64,000 nt of DNA from Paenibacillus tianjinensis (GTDB lineage: Bacteria; Bacillota; Bacilli; Paenibacillales; Paenibacillaceae), in the NCBI RefSeq assembly GCF_017086365.1, contig NZ_CP070969.1, positions 5,022,001 to 5,086,000 of the forward strand. The letters run 5' to 3'. Shown here piece after piece: positions 52,799-61,631 of this stretch. Both the position numbers and the translations under genes were made by a program. Within the stretch, counting starts at the first letter, position 1; each line of letters starts with the position of its first letter. The notes under the pieces were generated by a model. That model was given only the letters and a program-made list of their open reading frames with translations, made no database searches and had not been told where the DNA came from.

Positions 52799-53533
52799 CT
52801 AAGGACGGGCACCAACGAAGATCATCCGTTTCGAATGCTCCTCATCGTACTCCCCTTCATCGTAATCGCCATGCACATCTTCGATCTGCAGCCCGGCTGC
52901 GGCAATCAGCCTGCGGAACGTTTCCAGTGGATAGAGCTTCACACGCTCGTGATATTTGCGGGGCGTATCATCCCCTCGGGAGGTAAGGATGATATCCTTC
53001 TTCACATAACCGTCTTCGATCCGGCGGGACTCGTCAATCAGATTAACCCCGTCCTCACGTGAGGAATGCGGTACAAGATGGCGGATGACATAAGCCGGAT
53101 TCAGAAAATCTATAATAAACCTGCCGCCAGGCTTCAGCATCCGGTAAATTTCGCGCAGCACCTTCACTTGTTCCTCATCCTCTTCAAAATAGCCGAATGA
53201 AGTAAACAAATTAACTACTGCATCAAAACCGCCGGGGAGCGGCAGCCTGCGCATATCGGACTGCACCCAGGTCACCGCTCCGGCACCAGCCTGGGCACGG
53301 GCTTCACGAAGCAGGGTTTCGGACAGATCGACGCCTGTGACCTCATAACCCGCTTCGGCAAGCGCCAGCGAATGGCGGCCCATGCCGCAGCATAGATCCA
53401 GGATCTTTGCCCCCTGCGGCAGCTCCAGCCAGCCGATCATCTGCTCCACCTCATGCCGGGCTCCGCAGAAATCCCTATGCCGGTATACAATCAAATAATC
53501 TTCTCCGAAGCTTTTCTCGTACCATTCACTCAT
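52799..53533 (-). CDS. Class I SAM-dependent methyltransferase
   Basis: A 244-aa soluble enzyme. The SAM site is motif I ILDLCCGMGRHSLALA (about residues 44-59), followed by VTGVDLSE and the acidic VNLFTSFGYFEEDEEQ region, then LKPGGRFIIDFLNP (post-motif). The family covers small-molecule and protein O/N-methylation, and the acceptor is not evident. The MBL hydrolase starts directly at its stop codon, suggesting a two-gene unit with related function. Confidence 0.88.
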   Translation of the reverse strand: MSEWYEKSFGEDYLIVYRHRDFCGARHEVEQMIGWLELPQGAKILDLCCGMGRHSLALAEAGYEVTGVDLSETLLREARAQAGAGAVTWVQSDMRRLPLPGGFDAVVNLFTSFGYFEEDEEQVKVLREIYRMLKPGGRFIIDFLNPAYVIRHLVPHSSREDGVNLIDESRRIEDGYVKKDIILTSRGDDTPRKYHERVKLYPLETFRRLIAAAGLQIEDVHGDYDEGEYDEEHSKRMIFVGARP

Positions 53534-53608
53534 CTTCCTTCTCCTCCCGCACTCCTGCAGTTCTCTCTATGTATAATATGGTTACGATTGTACCCCCTTT
53601 TCCCTGTA

Positions 53609-53666
53609 AACTCAAAGAAGAGTCGCCTTTCCGCCATATTTCACACGGTAGGGTAACTCTTCTGAA
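53609..53666 (-). terminator. Probable terminator after the alpha-glucosidase gene
   Basis: On the minus strand AGAAGAGT ... ACTCTTCT form an 8-bp outer stem with additional inner pairing (CCTACCG/CGGAAAGG), followed by TTGAG. The T run is poor, so confidence is moderate. Confidence 0.4.
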
Positions 53667-53672
53667 TTGAAC

Positions 53673-55364
53673 TTATCGATGCCGCTCTAAGTACACCCTG
53701 GCTTCATAAGGCCGTAGCTTCAGCCGGGTCAGATCCTCTTCTTTGACAGAAGGGTAGTTGGAGATTAGCAGCTCCTGCTTCCCGGCCGCAAAATCCGCAG
53801 GCAGCTCGAATACCGGCTCATGCTCAAAGAAATTGAGAATGACCAGGAGGCGCTGATCCTCCAGCGTCCGGGTATAAGCATAAATCTCCGGATGATCTTC
53901 CAGCAGCAAGGCGTATTCACCGTAGACAATGACCGGATGCTTTTTCCGCAGCTGGATCAGCTTTTTATAGTAGTTGTAGATCGAATCAGGGTCTTTAACC
54001 GCACTGGCTACATTGATCTCACGGAAGTTCGAATTCACGCGGATCCACGGTACGCCTGTGGTGAAGCCGCCATCCTCGCTGGCGTCCCACTGCATCGGCG
54101 TGCGGGCGTTATCCCGGCTTTTTTTATGGATTGCCGCCATAATGTCAGCCTCAGGGACGCCTTGGGTACGCTTTTCCTCATAGTAATTGAGCGTTTCCAC
54201 ATCCCGGTAATCATCGATAGACTCGAAAGCCACATTTGTCATGCCGATTTCTTCACCCTGGTAAATATACGGTGTCCCCTCCAGCATATGAATGAAGGTC
54301 GCCAGCATCTTGGCTGAAGGAATACGGTAGTAGAGGTCATTGCCGAACCGTGATACGGAGCGCGGCTGGTCATGATTGCACAAATAATTGGCGTTCCACC
54401 CCCGGTCATGGAGAACGGTCTGCCAGTTGCTCATGATTTTTTTGAGGTCACGCAGATTCCAGGGGATGGTATCCCATCTCCCTCCGCCCGGAGCCGCACA
54501 ATCCAGATTCATATGCTCAAACTGGAACGTCATATTCAGCTCGCGGCGTCCGTCGCCGACATAATCCAGCGCCTGCTCCGGTCCGAGGCCCGATGTCTCC
54601 CCGACCGTCATAATATCGTAGAAGTACAGCACCTTGTCGTGTAAATTCTGCAGCAGCGTATGGACATGCGCGAGGTTTGAGAACATATCATAAGCGCGTA
54701 CGGTTGCCGTTCCGCCGGGGTTCAGGGCATCCGGGTAGCCCTCCGCCTTCACAATATGGGCAATCGCATCAAACCGGAAGCCGTCGACGCCTTTTTTCAG
54801 CCACCACTGCACCATTTCATGCAGCTTGTCGATTACCGCCGGGTTCTCCCAGTTCAAATCGGGCTGATATTTGGAGTACAGGTGCAGGTAATATTCATCC
54901 GTCTGCGGATCAAGCTCCCACACCGAACCGCTGAAATAGGATTCCCAGTTGTTCGGGGGACCGCCGTTTTTACCTTTCCGCCATATATAGTAATCCCGTT
55001 TGGGATTGTCCTTCGAGCTCCGCGATTCTATGAACCATGGATGCTGGTGGGAAGTGTGGTTCAGGACCAGGTCCATCATCAGCTTCATTCCCCGGGCGTG
55101 CATCTCCCGCAGCATCACGTCAAAATCCTCCATCGTCCCGAATTCCTTCATAATATCGCAGTAATCACTGATATCATAGCCGTTGTCATGGTTCGGCGAC
55201 TTGTAGATCGGGCATACCCAGATGACGTCTACACCCAGGTCCTGCAAATAATCGAGCTTCGAAATAATTCCTCTCAGATCACCGATTCCGTCACCGTTAC
55301 TGTCCATGAAGCTGATCGGATAGATTTGGTACGCTACGCTTTCTTTCCACCATTTTGGATTCAC
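53673..55364 (-). CDS. GH13 alpha-glucosidase
   Basis: A 563-aa cytosolic enzyme of the oligo-1,6-glucosidase/maltase group (GH13_31). Catalytic residues: nucleophile Asp in DGFRFDAIAH (region II), acid/base Glu in MTVGETSGL (region III) and the transition-state Asp in NHDQPRS (region IV). Region I is DLVLNHTS. The residue after the nucleophile is Ala rather than Val. In this subfamily that correlates with alpha-1,4 (maltose-type) rather than alpha-1,6 (isomaltose-type) specificity, so I prefer alpha-glucosidase. It is monocistronic, and no transporter or regulator is adjacent. Confidence 0.92.
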   Translation of the reverse strand: MNPKWWKESVAYQIYPISFMDSNGDGIGDLRGIISKLDYLQDLGVDVIWVCPIYKSPNHDNGYDISDYCDIMKEFGTMEDFDVMLREMHARGMKLMMDLVLNHTSHQHPWFIESRSSKDNPKRDYYIWRKGKNGGPPNNWESYFSGSVWELDPQTDEYYLHLYSKYQPDLNWENPAVIDKLHEMVQWWLKKGVDGFRFDAIAHIVKAEGYPDALNPGGTATVRAYDMFSNLAHVHTLLQNLHDKVLYFYDIMTVGETSGLGPEQALDYVGDGRRELNMTFQFEHMNLDCAAPGGGRWDTIPWNLRDLKKIMSNWQTVLHDRGWNANYLCNHDQPRSVSRFGNDLYYRIPSAKMLATFIHMLEGTPYIYQGEEIGMTNVAFESIDDYRDVETLNYYEEKRTQGVPEADIMAAIHKKSRDNARTPMQWDASEDGGFTTGVPWIRVNSNFREINVASAVKDPDSIYNYYKKLIQLRKKHPVIVYGEYALLLEDHPEIYAYTRTLEDQRLLVILNFFEHEPVFELPADFAAGKQELLISNYPSVKEEDLTRLKLRPYEARVYLERHR

Positions 55365-55476
55365 TAGGATTCCCTCCGCTTCTCCGGCTCCTGCCCGTGT
55401 TAGATATATTAATATATCTTAACCACACTGAAGGAAGACAATCACACGCCCCTTTCAAAAATCAGAGTTCCAGCTG

Positions 55477-55956
55477 TCAGGCTCCGTCCGCTTTTAGCTC
55501 AAGCAGTCCCGGTATTGTTTTCTCAACCTGCCGGTACAGCTCCTGGCCGATCATACCTTCATCATGGATATAAAAAACCAGCAGCGACTGTTCCTGATAA
55601 GCCTTATAGGGCACCAAGTCAGCTGTGGCTGTATGTTGTTCAAAATCAGCCCAGCCCGCTTCGCGTTCCCCGGCCGTGGCAAACTGATAAATGACCAGTT
55701 CCTTCTCGTCCAGCAGGAAAACCAGCGGTTTCCTTCCGTTCAGTTCCCCCTGAAATATATTCTCCGGGTGTACTACCACGCTATGCAATTCCAGACCCTG
55801 CCTGGCAAAATAAGCAGAAATCTCATCTGCGCTAAGCTCCCTGGCCTCAACTTTAACCGGATCAGTTCCCCGGCCGCAGCCGGTAAGCAGCATTCCAAAG
55901 CCGAGGAGCAGCAGTATTAATATCCCTGACATCCGCAGCTTCATACTCATACTCAT
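55477..55956 (-). CDS. Small lipoprotein of unknown function
   Basis: A 159-aa protein with a type II signal peptide (MSMSMKLRMSGILILLLLGF) and lipobox LLTGC, Cys at about residue 27. The mature part contains VKVEARELSADEISAYFARQG, then strands (FLLDEKELVIYQFATAGE), a tryptophan-containing helix and a final amphipathic helix. The overall size and the 'sticky' beta-alpha pattern resemble small periplasm-facing stress lipoproteins of Bacilli, but no family is recognised. It is transcribed alone, downstream of the dyad-rich gap and upstream of the alpha-glucosidase gene. Confidence 0.65.
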   Translation of the reverse strand: MSMSMKLRMSGILILLLLGFGMLLTGCGRGTDPVKVEARELSADEISAYFARQGLELHSVVVHPENIFQGELNGRKPLVFLLDEKELVIYQFATAGEREAGWADFEQHTATADLVPYKAYQEQSLLVFYIHDEGMIGQELYRQVEKTIPGLLELKADGA

Positions 55957-56042
55957 CTTTGCCAGCCCCTATTCACTTCGTTTATAAGTAATTAACGGCT
56001 CCATGGCAGAATTAGTTGCGGAACTGGCTGTCTTATCTTAAT

Positions 56043-56376
56043 CATGATTGTATTTTGTACAATGGATTATGCCGATATCACTGTAAAAGCAGCTTCTGCT
56101 GCATTTTGTGCAATAGAAAATTCTCCGGTAGCGCTAAAAGGGCTTTCTAATGCAGACTCTGCAACAGAAAGCCCTTTGTCCTTCATATAGCTGTATTTTA
56201 TACAATTAAAAACCCCGTAAGCCCGCACCTGTTCGATATAACTGTATACTGTGCAACTAAAACTGCCCAATTCGGCTAAAACTAGCTTTATATGCCTGTT
56301 TAAGTGTACAGAATACAACTAAAGGGATGACTTGAAGCTACATGGCATTTTTAGTTGTACAAAGTGCAATTAAGCC
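56043..56376. repeat. Seven-dyad intergenic element, TGTAC type (copy 3, extended)
   Basis: Cores start at 56049, 56100, 56151, 56192, 56243, 56305 and 56356. The last four reproduce the 51/62/51 spacing of the other copies. The first three add two further exact 51-bp steps, joined by a 41-bp step. Core examples are TGTATTTTGTACAAT, TGCATTTTGTGCAAT, TGTATACTGTGCAAC and TGTACAAAGTGCAAT. The 500-bp gap 55957-56456 contains this element and no credible gene; a minus-strand open frame over it is a consequence of the repeat. Confidence 0.8.
56137..56177. repeat. Perfect 12-bp stem enclosing one dyad
   Basis: AAAGGGCTTTCT (56137-56148) pairs with AGAAAGCCCTTT (56166-56177), and between them sits the dyad TGCAGACTCTGCA. 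On the minus strand the stem is followed by TTAGC, so it could act as a terminator for the HAD phosphatase gene 280 bp upstream. Confidence 0.6.
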
Positions 56377-56456
56377 AATCAGGTGTGGAAAAAGTGTGGG
56401 ATGTGGGACCGGGCAGATCCGTTGAACCTCCATTAGGCTTTTTCTGTCCCTGCCTG

Positions 56457-57227
56457 CTACAGCAGCCCCACCAGCTTCAGCCCTTCATAAATTCCGTTCT
56501 CGCTGACATGACTGGTTACATAAGAAGCGGCTGCCTTTACCTCATCCTCCGCATTGCCCATTGCAATTCCATGACCGACAAAGCTGAGCATCTCCACATC
56601 ATTGAGCCCGTCGCCAAACGCATAGACATCTTCTTTCGCCACGCCGAGCGCTTTGATCATCTGGGCGATGCCATTAGCCTTCGAGCCGTTGCCAGGCAGC
56701 ACATCCATGCACAGCGGATGCCACCGGACAAATTTAAACCCGGGATAGGCTTCAGCATACACCGCCTGGTTCTCCTGCGGACAGAAGATCATCGCCTGAT
56801 AAATCTCGTTCTGCAGGAAATACTCCGCATCATGCGTCGGAAAAGCCAGCTTCAGCGAGCCGATACTTGTGTGGATATACTCATGATCCGCCACATTCAC
56901 CTTCATATCGAGCGCGTCGATGTAGGCTACCGGGTGGTCGTTCTTTTCGGCGAACAGCGTAATTTCCTTCAGAGCTCCGGTATCCAGCGGATTAAGGTAG
57001 AGCTCCTTCCCTTCAAAAACAACATACTGCCCGTTGAGTGAGACATACGAGTCGATTCCCAGCTCTTCGCGCAGCTCCTTGAACATGTAGGAGGCTCTAC
57101 CGGTCGCAATAGCGACATTATGGCCTCGCAATTTCAGTTCGGCAATGGCTTCCTTCGTGGAAGCAGGCACTACCTTATCTTCGTCATAAATTGTACCGTC
57201 AATATCAAAAAAGATCGTCTTCTTCAT
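56457..57227 (-). CDS. HAD-superfamily Cof-type sugar-phosphate phosphatase
   Basis: The start ATG 57227 (MKKTIFFDIDGTIYDEDK, 256 aa) has GGAG 7 nt upstream; ATG 57230 directly before it is equally possible. HAD motif I is FFDIDGTIYD, motif II is VAIATGRAS, the lysine of motif III lies in the GSKANGIAQ region, and motif IV is FGDGLNDVEML. The C2-type cap lies between about 85 and 190. Cof-type enzymes hydrolyse sugar phosphates, pyridoxal phosphate or flavin intermediates; the specificity is open. It lies between the nif terminator and the dyad element and is not part of the nif operon. Confidence 0.9.
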   Translation of the reverse strand: MKKTIFFDIDGTIYDEDKVVPASTKEAIAELKLRGHNVAIATGRASYMFKELREELGIDSYVSLNGQYVVFEGKELYLNPLDTGALKEITLFAEKNDHPVAYIDALDMKVNVADHEYIHTSIGSLKLAFPTHDAEYFLQNEIYQAMIFCPQENQAVYAEAYPGFKFVRWHPLCMDVLPGNGSKANGIAQMIKALGVAKEDVYAFGDGLNDVEMLSFVGHGIAMGNAEDEVKAAASYVTSHVSENGIYEGLKLVGLL

Positions 57228-57333
57228 CATGGCTCTCCATTCTCCTTGCTGTCTCTTTGAATTCATCCTGCCAAAATTGTAGATGCTTGCTGCAAGCTAT
57301 GCAAGTTTTCAATTACAGTTACGTCAATTTTCT

Positions 57334-57381
57334 GAAAAAAAACAGCGGCGAGTCTCCATAAACGGAAACTGCCGCTGCTTT
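57334..57381 (-). terminator. Terminator of the nif operon
   Basis: On the minus strand AGCGGCAGTTTCC pairs with GGAGACTCGCCGCT around GTTTAT and is followed by eight T. It lies about 60 bp after nifV and is one of the strongest terminators in the window. Confidence 0.88.
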
Positions 57382-57439
57382 AACCTGTAAGACCTCAGCA
57401 TCCTTCTGAAGCTTCAGCCTTTAGTCATCTCCACTTCAT

Positions 57440-58582
57440 TCAGACCACATTCTGCGCCCGCTGCTGCTCTTCCATCAGCCACTGAATCAGCATGACCTCC
57501 GGAACGTTGCTTTTTCGGGCCTCCGCATATTCACGGACCTTCTCCAGCAGGCGTCCGGCCGTATCGGCGCTGACTTCCAGGCCGCGCTGCTCCAGCACAT
57601 GCGCGACACCGCCGCTGCCGGAATGCTTGCCCAGCACAAAGCGGTGTGCCCGGCCGATCTCGGCAGGATCAAACGTCTGATACGTAGCCCTCTCCTTCAT
57701 CAGCCCGTCCACATGGATGCCCGACTCATGGGTGAACGCCAGCTGTCCCACAATCGGTTTGGCATCACCGACATTGCGGCCGGAGGCGGCAATGACCTTA
57801 TCCGCCAGGCCTTTGAGCAGCTCCAGCCGCACGCCGCATTCGCCGCCGTACAAATGACGCCAGGCCATGGCGACTTCCTCCATGGCCGCATTGCCGGTCC
57901 GTTCGCCGATACCGGCTACTGTGGTGCTGGCCCAGACCGCACCGGCGGCAATCCCGCTCAGTGTGTTGGCAACGGCCAGCCCAAAATCATTATGACAGTG
58001 CACCTCCAGCTCCACATCGGCGGGAACCGCACCGAGCAGCGTATGAATCCGCTCGGCCATCTGCCCCGGATGAAGAGCGGATACCGTATCCGCATAACGG
58101 AACCTGCGGATACCCTCTTTATATAAAGCATTCACCAGCTGAACCAAGAACCCCATATCCGCCCTGGAGGAATCCTCCATGCCTACCGACACCGTCATGC
58201 CCAGCCTGAGCCCGTATTCCGCCGCATGAAGCAGCTTGTTCAGTCCTTCCAGCGGCGTTAACCCAAGCTTGCCCTGCAACTGTATTTCCGAGACCGGAAT
58301 GGACACATGGCTCCAATTCACCCCGGTGCTCCGCGCCTTGTCGATATCACCAAGAGCCGAACGGTTCCAGGTCATCAGCTTCATGGGGAGCCCCAGCTCG
58401 GCCACCGCCGCGATGTCCTCCTGCTCCCGCTTACCCATGGCAGGAATACCTACCTCTGCCTGCTCTACTCCGCACTCCGACAGCAACTTTGCGATTTCCA
58501 GCTTTTCCGCCTGCGTGAATGAAACTCCAGCCGCCTGTTCACCATCCCTAAGTGTCGTGTCACATAGCTTGAGACTTTTCAC
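57440..58582 (-). CDS. nifV: Homocitrate synthase NifV
   Basis: A 380-aa enzyme condensing acetyl-CoA and 2-oxoglutarate to homocitrate, the organic ligand of FeMo-cofactor. It has the alpha-isopropylmalate/homocitrate synthase signatures CDTTLRDGEQAAGVSF (residues 7-22), the divalent metal motif VHCHNDFGLAVAN (about 197-209), GIGERTGNAAMEEV and HESGIHVDG. No C-terminal LeuA regulatory domain is present, as expected for NifV. The start overlaps hesA by 23 bp. It is the last gene of the nif operon, followed by a strong terminator. Confidence 0.95.
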   Translation of the reverse strand: MKSLKLCDTTLRDGEQAAGVSFTQAEKLEIAKLLSECGVEQAEVGIPAMGKREQEDIAAVAELGLPMKLMTWNRSALGDIDKARSTGVNWSHVSIPVSEIQLQGKLGLTPLEGLNKLLHAAEYGLRLGMTVSVGMEDSSRADMGFLVQLVNALYKEGIRRFRYADTVSALHPGQMAERIHTLLGAVPADVELEVHCHNDFGLAVANTLSGIAAGAVWASTTVAGIGERTGNAAMEEVAMAWRHLYGGECGVRLELLKGLADKVIAASGRNVGDAKPIVGQLAFTHESGIHVDGLMKERATYQTFDPAEIGRAHRFVLGKHSGSGGVAHVLEQRGLEVSADTAGRLLEKVREYAEARKSNVPEVMLIQWLMEEQQRAQNVV

Positions 58583-59330
58583 GTTTACCTCCTTCTCCGC
58601 AGCAAGCGCAATTCGGATTACGGGTAATACGGACGCTATAACAGGCGAAGTCGAGTGAGCTGAAGCGATGCATTACGCCCGCATAAGTTGTCCCTACCCC
58701 TGTAATCCATTTTACGGCCTCCAGCGCTGCCAGACAACCCGCAATCCCGGAGGTCGCACCCAAAACTGGAAATCCGAACGGTTCCCACTGCGGCTGTACA
58801 TCTGGGTAGAGGCATTCGAGACAAGGGGTCAGGCCGGGGATCATGGTCGTAAGTGAAATTTCGAAGCCGTACATTGCCGCTTCCACCATCGGTGTAGCAG
58901 TATCCACACAGAGACGGTTCAGGGCATACCGCTCCGGAAAATCATAACGGGCATCGATCACAATATCAGCACGCTCCACCCAAGGTTTAGCAAGATCATA
59001 CTCAATTTTGGCATTGTAGCCCTCGATTTCCACATGCGGATTCAGACGCTTCAGCTGCGCTGTTGCCGTGCTGATCCGCTCCATCCCCAAAGAATCGCTA
59101 TCCATCAGAATCTGCCGGTTCAGATCAGGCGGAAGGATGATTCCTTCATGAGCCAAAATAAGCTTACCAACACCTGCCGCTGCCAGGTACAGCGCAGCCG
59201 TGCCTCCTAAGCCGCCAATGCCGGCTACCATCACCGTCGCTTCCTTCAGCGCCTGCTGTCCGCTCTCTCCGAGCAGCTTCAGCTGCCGGGCATACCGTTC
59301 AAGCTCCATTCCTCCGGCAAGCTGCTCCAT
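58560..59330 (-). CDS. hesA: HesA/ThiF-family E1-like protein of the nif operon
   Basis: A 256-aa protein with a Rossmann ATP-binding motif VAGIGGLGGTAALYLAAAGVG (about residues 35-55) as in ThiF/MoeB adenylyltransferases. Further on are the conserved DLNRQIL arginine motif, ERADIVIDARYDF and a zinc-binding cysteine pair (PCLEC ... CACC). In heterocystous cyanobacteria and Paenibacillus HesA is linked to nif clusters and is thought to help metal or cofactor handling for nitrogenase. The start has GGGGG about 8 nt upstream. It lies between the NifX-associated gene and nifV. Confidence 0.92.
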   Translation of the reverse strand: MEQLAGGMELERYARQLKLLGESGQQALKEATVMVAGIGGLGGTAALYLAAAGVGKLILAHEGIILPPDLNRQILMDSDSLGMERISTATAQLKRLNPHVEIEGYNAKIEYDLAKPWVERADIVIDARYDFPERYALNRLCVDTATPMVEAAMYGFEISLTTMIPGLTPCLECLYPDVQPQWEPFGFPVLGATSGIAGCLAALEAVKWITGVGTTYAGVMHRFSSLDFACYSVRITRNPNCACCGEGGKREKSQAM

Positions 59331-59367
59331 ACCTGTCGCCCCCTGTGACTGATTAGTTGTTTACCGC

Positions 59368-59934
59368 CTAGCCCTCCAGGCTAAGCAAGCCGTGCAGAGC
59401 GGTCACTTCCTTGTATTTAGCCAGGAAGGCCAAACCTTCCTCCACACATTCCACCCCGTACCGGATCACCTTCTCCTCCGAAGTGAACGGGAAGGGAAAA
59501 CCTGCCCGCAGGCTCTTCAGAACCAGAATGACACGCCCGCTGTAGAGCAGCCCCCGGCCGAAGCCTTCATGGTTAATCTCGGCCGTACTCTGGATCATAG
59601 TCCCGCTTCTTTCTTCCATCACACCGGCAATGGCCTGGAACAGCAGTGGAACCTGCTGGCGTACTTTCGGAGAGACGGCACAGTTGAAGTCGGACTGGCT
59701 TTTATCCTCAGAGGAAGCCAGAAACTGCTGCACAATCTTCTCCTGCGGCGACAGCGCGGCATAGCGGCCAAAGAAATCTTCCGTATCAAGGAGATTGCAT
59801 AACCGGCGGACAAAAGCATCCACAGTTTCCTGATCCAGCTCCTTCCGGCCGGGACGGCTGCGGCGTTTCTGTAGCGCGCCGCCCTCAAGAGTCCACACTA
59901 CCTGGGCTGAATGCTCCTTAGCCGTGGGTTCCAT
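59368..59934 (-). CDS. NifX-associated protein (DUF269 family)
   Basis: A 188-aa protein. Its C-terminal two thirds match what I know of the NifX-associated DUF269 pattern: MEERSGTMIQSTAEINHEGFG, with the conserved E-R-x-G-x-M and HEGFGR, then a hydrophobic strand with VLVLKSLRAG-type sequence and a final helix EKVIRYGVECVEEGLAF. The N-terminal ~65 residues (VVWTLEGGALQKRRSRPG) are less typical. It starts 17 bp inside nifX and is followed by hesA. The role is accessory to FeMo-co biosynthesis by association only. Confidence 0.8.
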   Translation of the reverse strand: MEPTAKEHSAQVVWTLEGGALQKRRSRPGRKELDQETVDAFVRRLCNLLDTEDFFGRYAALSPQEKIVQQFLASSEDKSQSDFNCAVSPKVRQQVPLLFQAIAGVMEERSGTMIQSTAEINHEGFGRGLLYSGRVILVLKSLRAGFPFPFTSEEKVIRYGVECVEEGLAFLAKYKEVTALHGLLSLEG

Positions 59935-60328
59935 CTGCTTCCTCCCCTTCCCCTGTGCCTTCTTCTTCCGCCCGCAGTACCTTAGCCAGCCACATCGGCG
60001 GCTTGCCCTGCAGCATTTCGACCAGACGCTTCACCTGTTCATCGATAGGGCTTCCGAACGGAACCTTTACCGGCATAATCTTGCGCCGTGTTACCCGCGC
60101 CGCGGCCGAAGCGCCAATCTGCATAATGAAAATCAGGGTGCAGTCCCCTACGGCTTCCAGACGGCTCTCAATTTTCCCGGCTTCATCCTGGTTCAGAACC
60201 ACCGGAAGTCTGCGCAGCTCTACAAGATCGCCGCCATTTTTGGTCACATTATATACAGCAAACATCGGACTCTGCCCGAAGTGGGCATTTACACGGCTTC
60301 CATCATCTGTGGCGAACGCTACTTTCAC
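59918..60328 (-). CDS. nifX: Nitrogenase cofactor carrier NifX
   Basis: A 136-aa protein of the NifX/NifB-C-terminal/NafY fold. The N-terminus MKVAFATDDGSRVNAHFGQSP carries the family GxxHFG motif, followed by VELRRLP and a GASAAARVTRRKIMPVKV segment. The C-terminal ~15 residues are acidic. NifX binds NifB-co and the VK-cluster and passes FeMo-co precursors to NifEN. It overlaps nifN by 26 bp and the DUF269 gene by 17 bp, so all three are probably translated in concert. Confidence 0.93.
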   Translation of the reverse strand: MKVAFATDDGSRVNAHFGQSPMFAVYNVTKNGGDLVELRRLPVVLNQDEAGKIESRLEAVGDCTLIFIMQIGASAAARVTRRKIMPVKVPFGSPIDEQVKRLVEMLQGKPPMWLAKVLRAEEEGTGEGEEADGTHG

Positions 60329-61631
60329 GGTGTTTAGCCTCCCTCTGCATTAACAAATTGCCTGCCTTATTACTCCACTCCATTGCTCCTCTGTAGCCCA
60401 CTGAAACGGACATATAAGCTCCAAGCTCGTTCCAGACCGGAAATCCCGCAGGCATAAACGCGGCTCCAATCCGCTGTGCGCCGGCAATTCCGTGCGAATT
60501 GCTGATCCACAGGTCAGCGCCCCCGCCCAATACCTCCGCATCATCCATGTCGCCTATCCATACCTCCCGCTCCATACCGGCGACGACCGGTGTCTCATAA
60601 GAGGCGATCAGTGCCTTCTGCTCCACACCGAGTTCCTCCAGCCATGCTGATATGGAGTACAGATGATCCGGCTCAAGTGCAGACACTACAGACATCCCCG
60701 CAAACTGGAAGTGCGCGTCAAGCATGCTGTCGAGCAGGTTTTCCCTTTGCCAGCAGTAGCGCAGCGGTACTGGTTCACCGCTGATCTGGTGCAGGAAATG
60801 CAGCATTTCATCCGTAGCCTTAAGGCCCATCGCTCCGTTAAATACTTTGTAAGGCGTACCCAGCGCATTGTGCAGCCGTCTCGCCGGCCGCTCCATGCTG
60901 GCTCCAACGGCGATGGTCAGTCCGGACTGCAGGCTCTGCAGCATCGAATCCAGCGGCACCCCGCCCCGGGTCAGCGGGGAAAAGCCGGTAAGCAGATGTC
61001 CGGATAATGAAGTGGAGATATCGGGCACCGCAATGACCTCAAACCCGAAGGCAGAGATCATTTCCTTAAGCTCCATCACATCCGCAGGGGTCAGAAAGGA
61101 TCCCGGCAGCAGGGTGATCTGGCGGGTGTTTACCGTTCTTGAGCCCCGGTGCCCTACCTGCTGGATCATTTCGTCAATCATCGCTTCGACTGTCGCACTG
61201 AATCCTGATTCAATTGAACCGCGAAAGTCGGGCAGCACGACGGAGAAAGCTAGCCCGCCCCGCATGTTCCGCTCCCGCTTGTAGCTCTTGAGCATCGTCG
61301 CATAATCCACTCCGGCAACATCGGTCAATTCCGTGCCGATAATGCCGATAATGTCGGGCCGGTGTTTGCTCAGCACGATATTGAGCGCTTCTTCCAGATT
61401 GCGGTTTGCGTCAAAAATAACATCCATCTCCTGAAGCGCAGAGGTCTGCACGGCAATCGGCTCACGAAAGTGTCGGGTCAGCAGCGCCTTAGGAAAGGCT
61501 GAACAGCCTTGCGAGCCGTGAATCAGCGGCATGGCCCGGTAACAGCCCTGAAGGGCAAGCACGGCACCGAGTGACTGGCCGATTTTGATCGGATTCACTG
61601 ACGCCGGCTTGTTCCGTCTGTTAACGGTCAT
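60303..61631 (-). CDS. nifN: Nitrogenase cofactor scaffold subunit NifN
   Basis: The start ATG 61631 (MTVNRRNKPASVNPIKIGQS, 442 aa) has AAGGAGGT 6 nt upstream, inside the end of nifE (11-bp overlap); longer upstream frames run in the wrong frame of nifE. NifN pairs with NifE to form the scaffold on which the FeMo-cofactor precursor matures. It has the nitrogenase-component-1 pattern: the YRAMPLIHGSQGCSAFPKAL cysteine region, GIIGTELTDVAGVDYATML, a LLPGSFLTPADVMELK linker and a C-terminal Rossmann-like domain. It overlaps nifX by 26 bp. Confidence 0.95.
   Translation of the reverse strand: MTVNRRNKPASVNPIKIGQSLGAVLALQGCYRAMPLIHGSQGCSAFPKALLTRHFREPIAVQTSALQEMDVIFDANRNLEEALNIVLSKHRPDIIGIIGTELTDVAGVDYATMLKSYKRERNMRGGLAFSVVLPDFRGSIESGFSATVEAMIDEMIQQVGHRGSRTVNTRQITLLPGSFLTPADVMELKEMISAFGFEVIAVPDISTSLSGHLLTGFSPLTRGGVPLDSMLQSLQSGLTIAVGASMERPARRLHNALGTPYKVFNGAMGLKATDEMLHFLHQISGEPVPLRYCWQRENLLDSMLDAHFQFAGMSVVSALEPDHLYSISAWLEELGVEQKALIASYETPVVAGMEREVWIGDMDDAEVLGGGADLWISNSHGIAGAQRIGAAFMPAGFPVWNELGAYMSVSVGYRGAMEWSNKAGNLLMQREAKHRESSVRHR

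Noticed and set aside
56067..56318. 83-codon minus-strand frame upstream of the small lipoprotein gene
   Set aside because: It lies wholly in the dyad element and has repeat-derived composition without a ribosome binding site.
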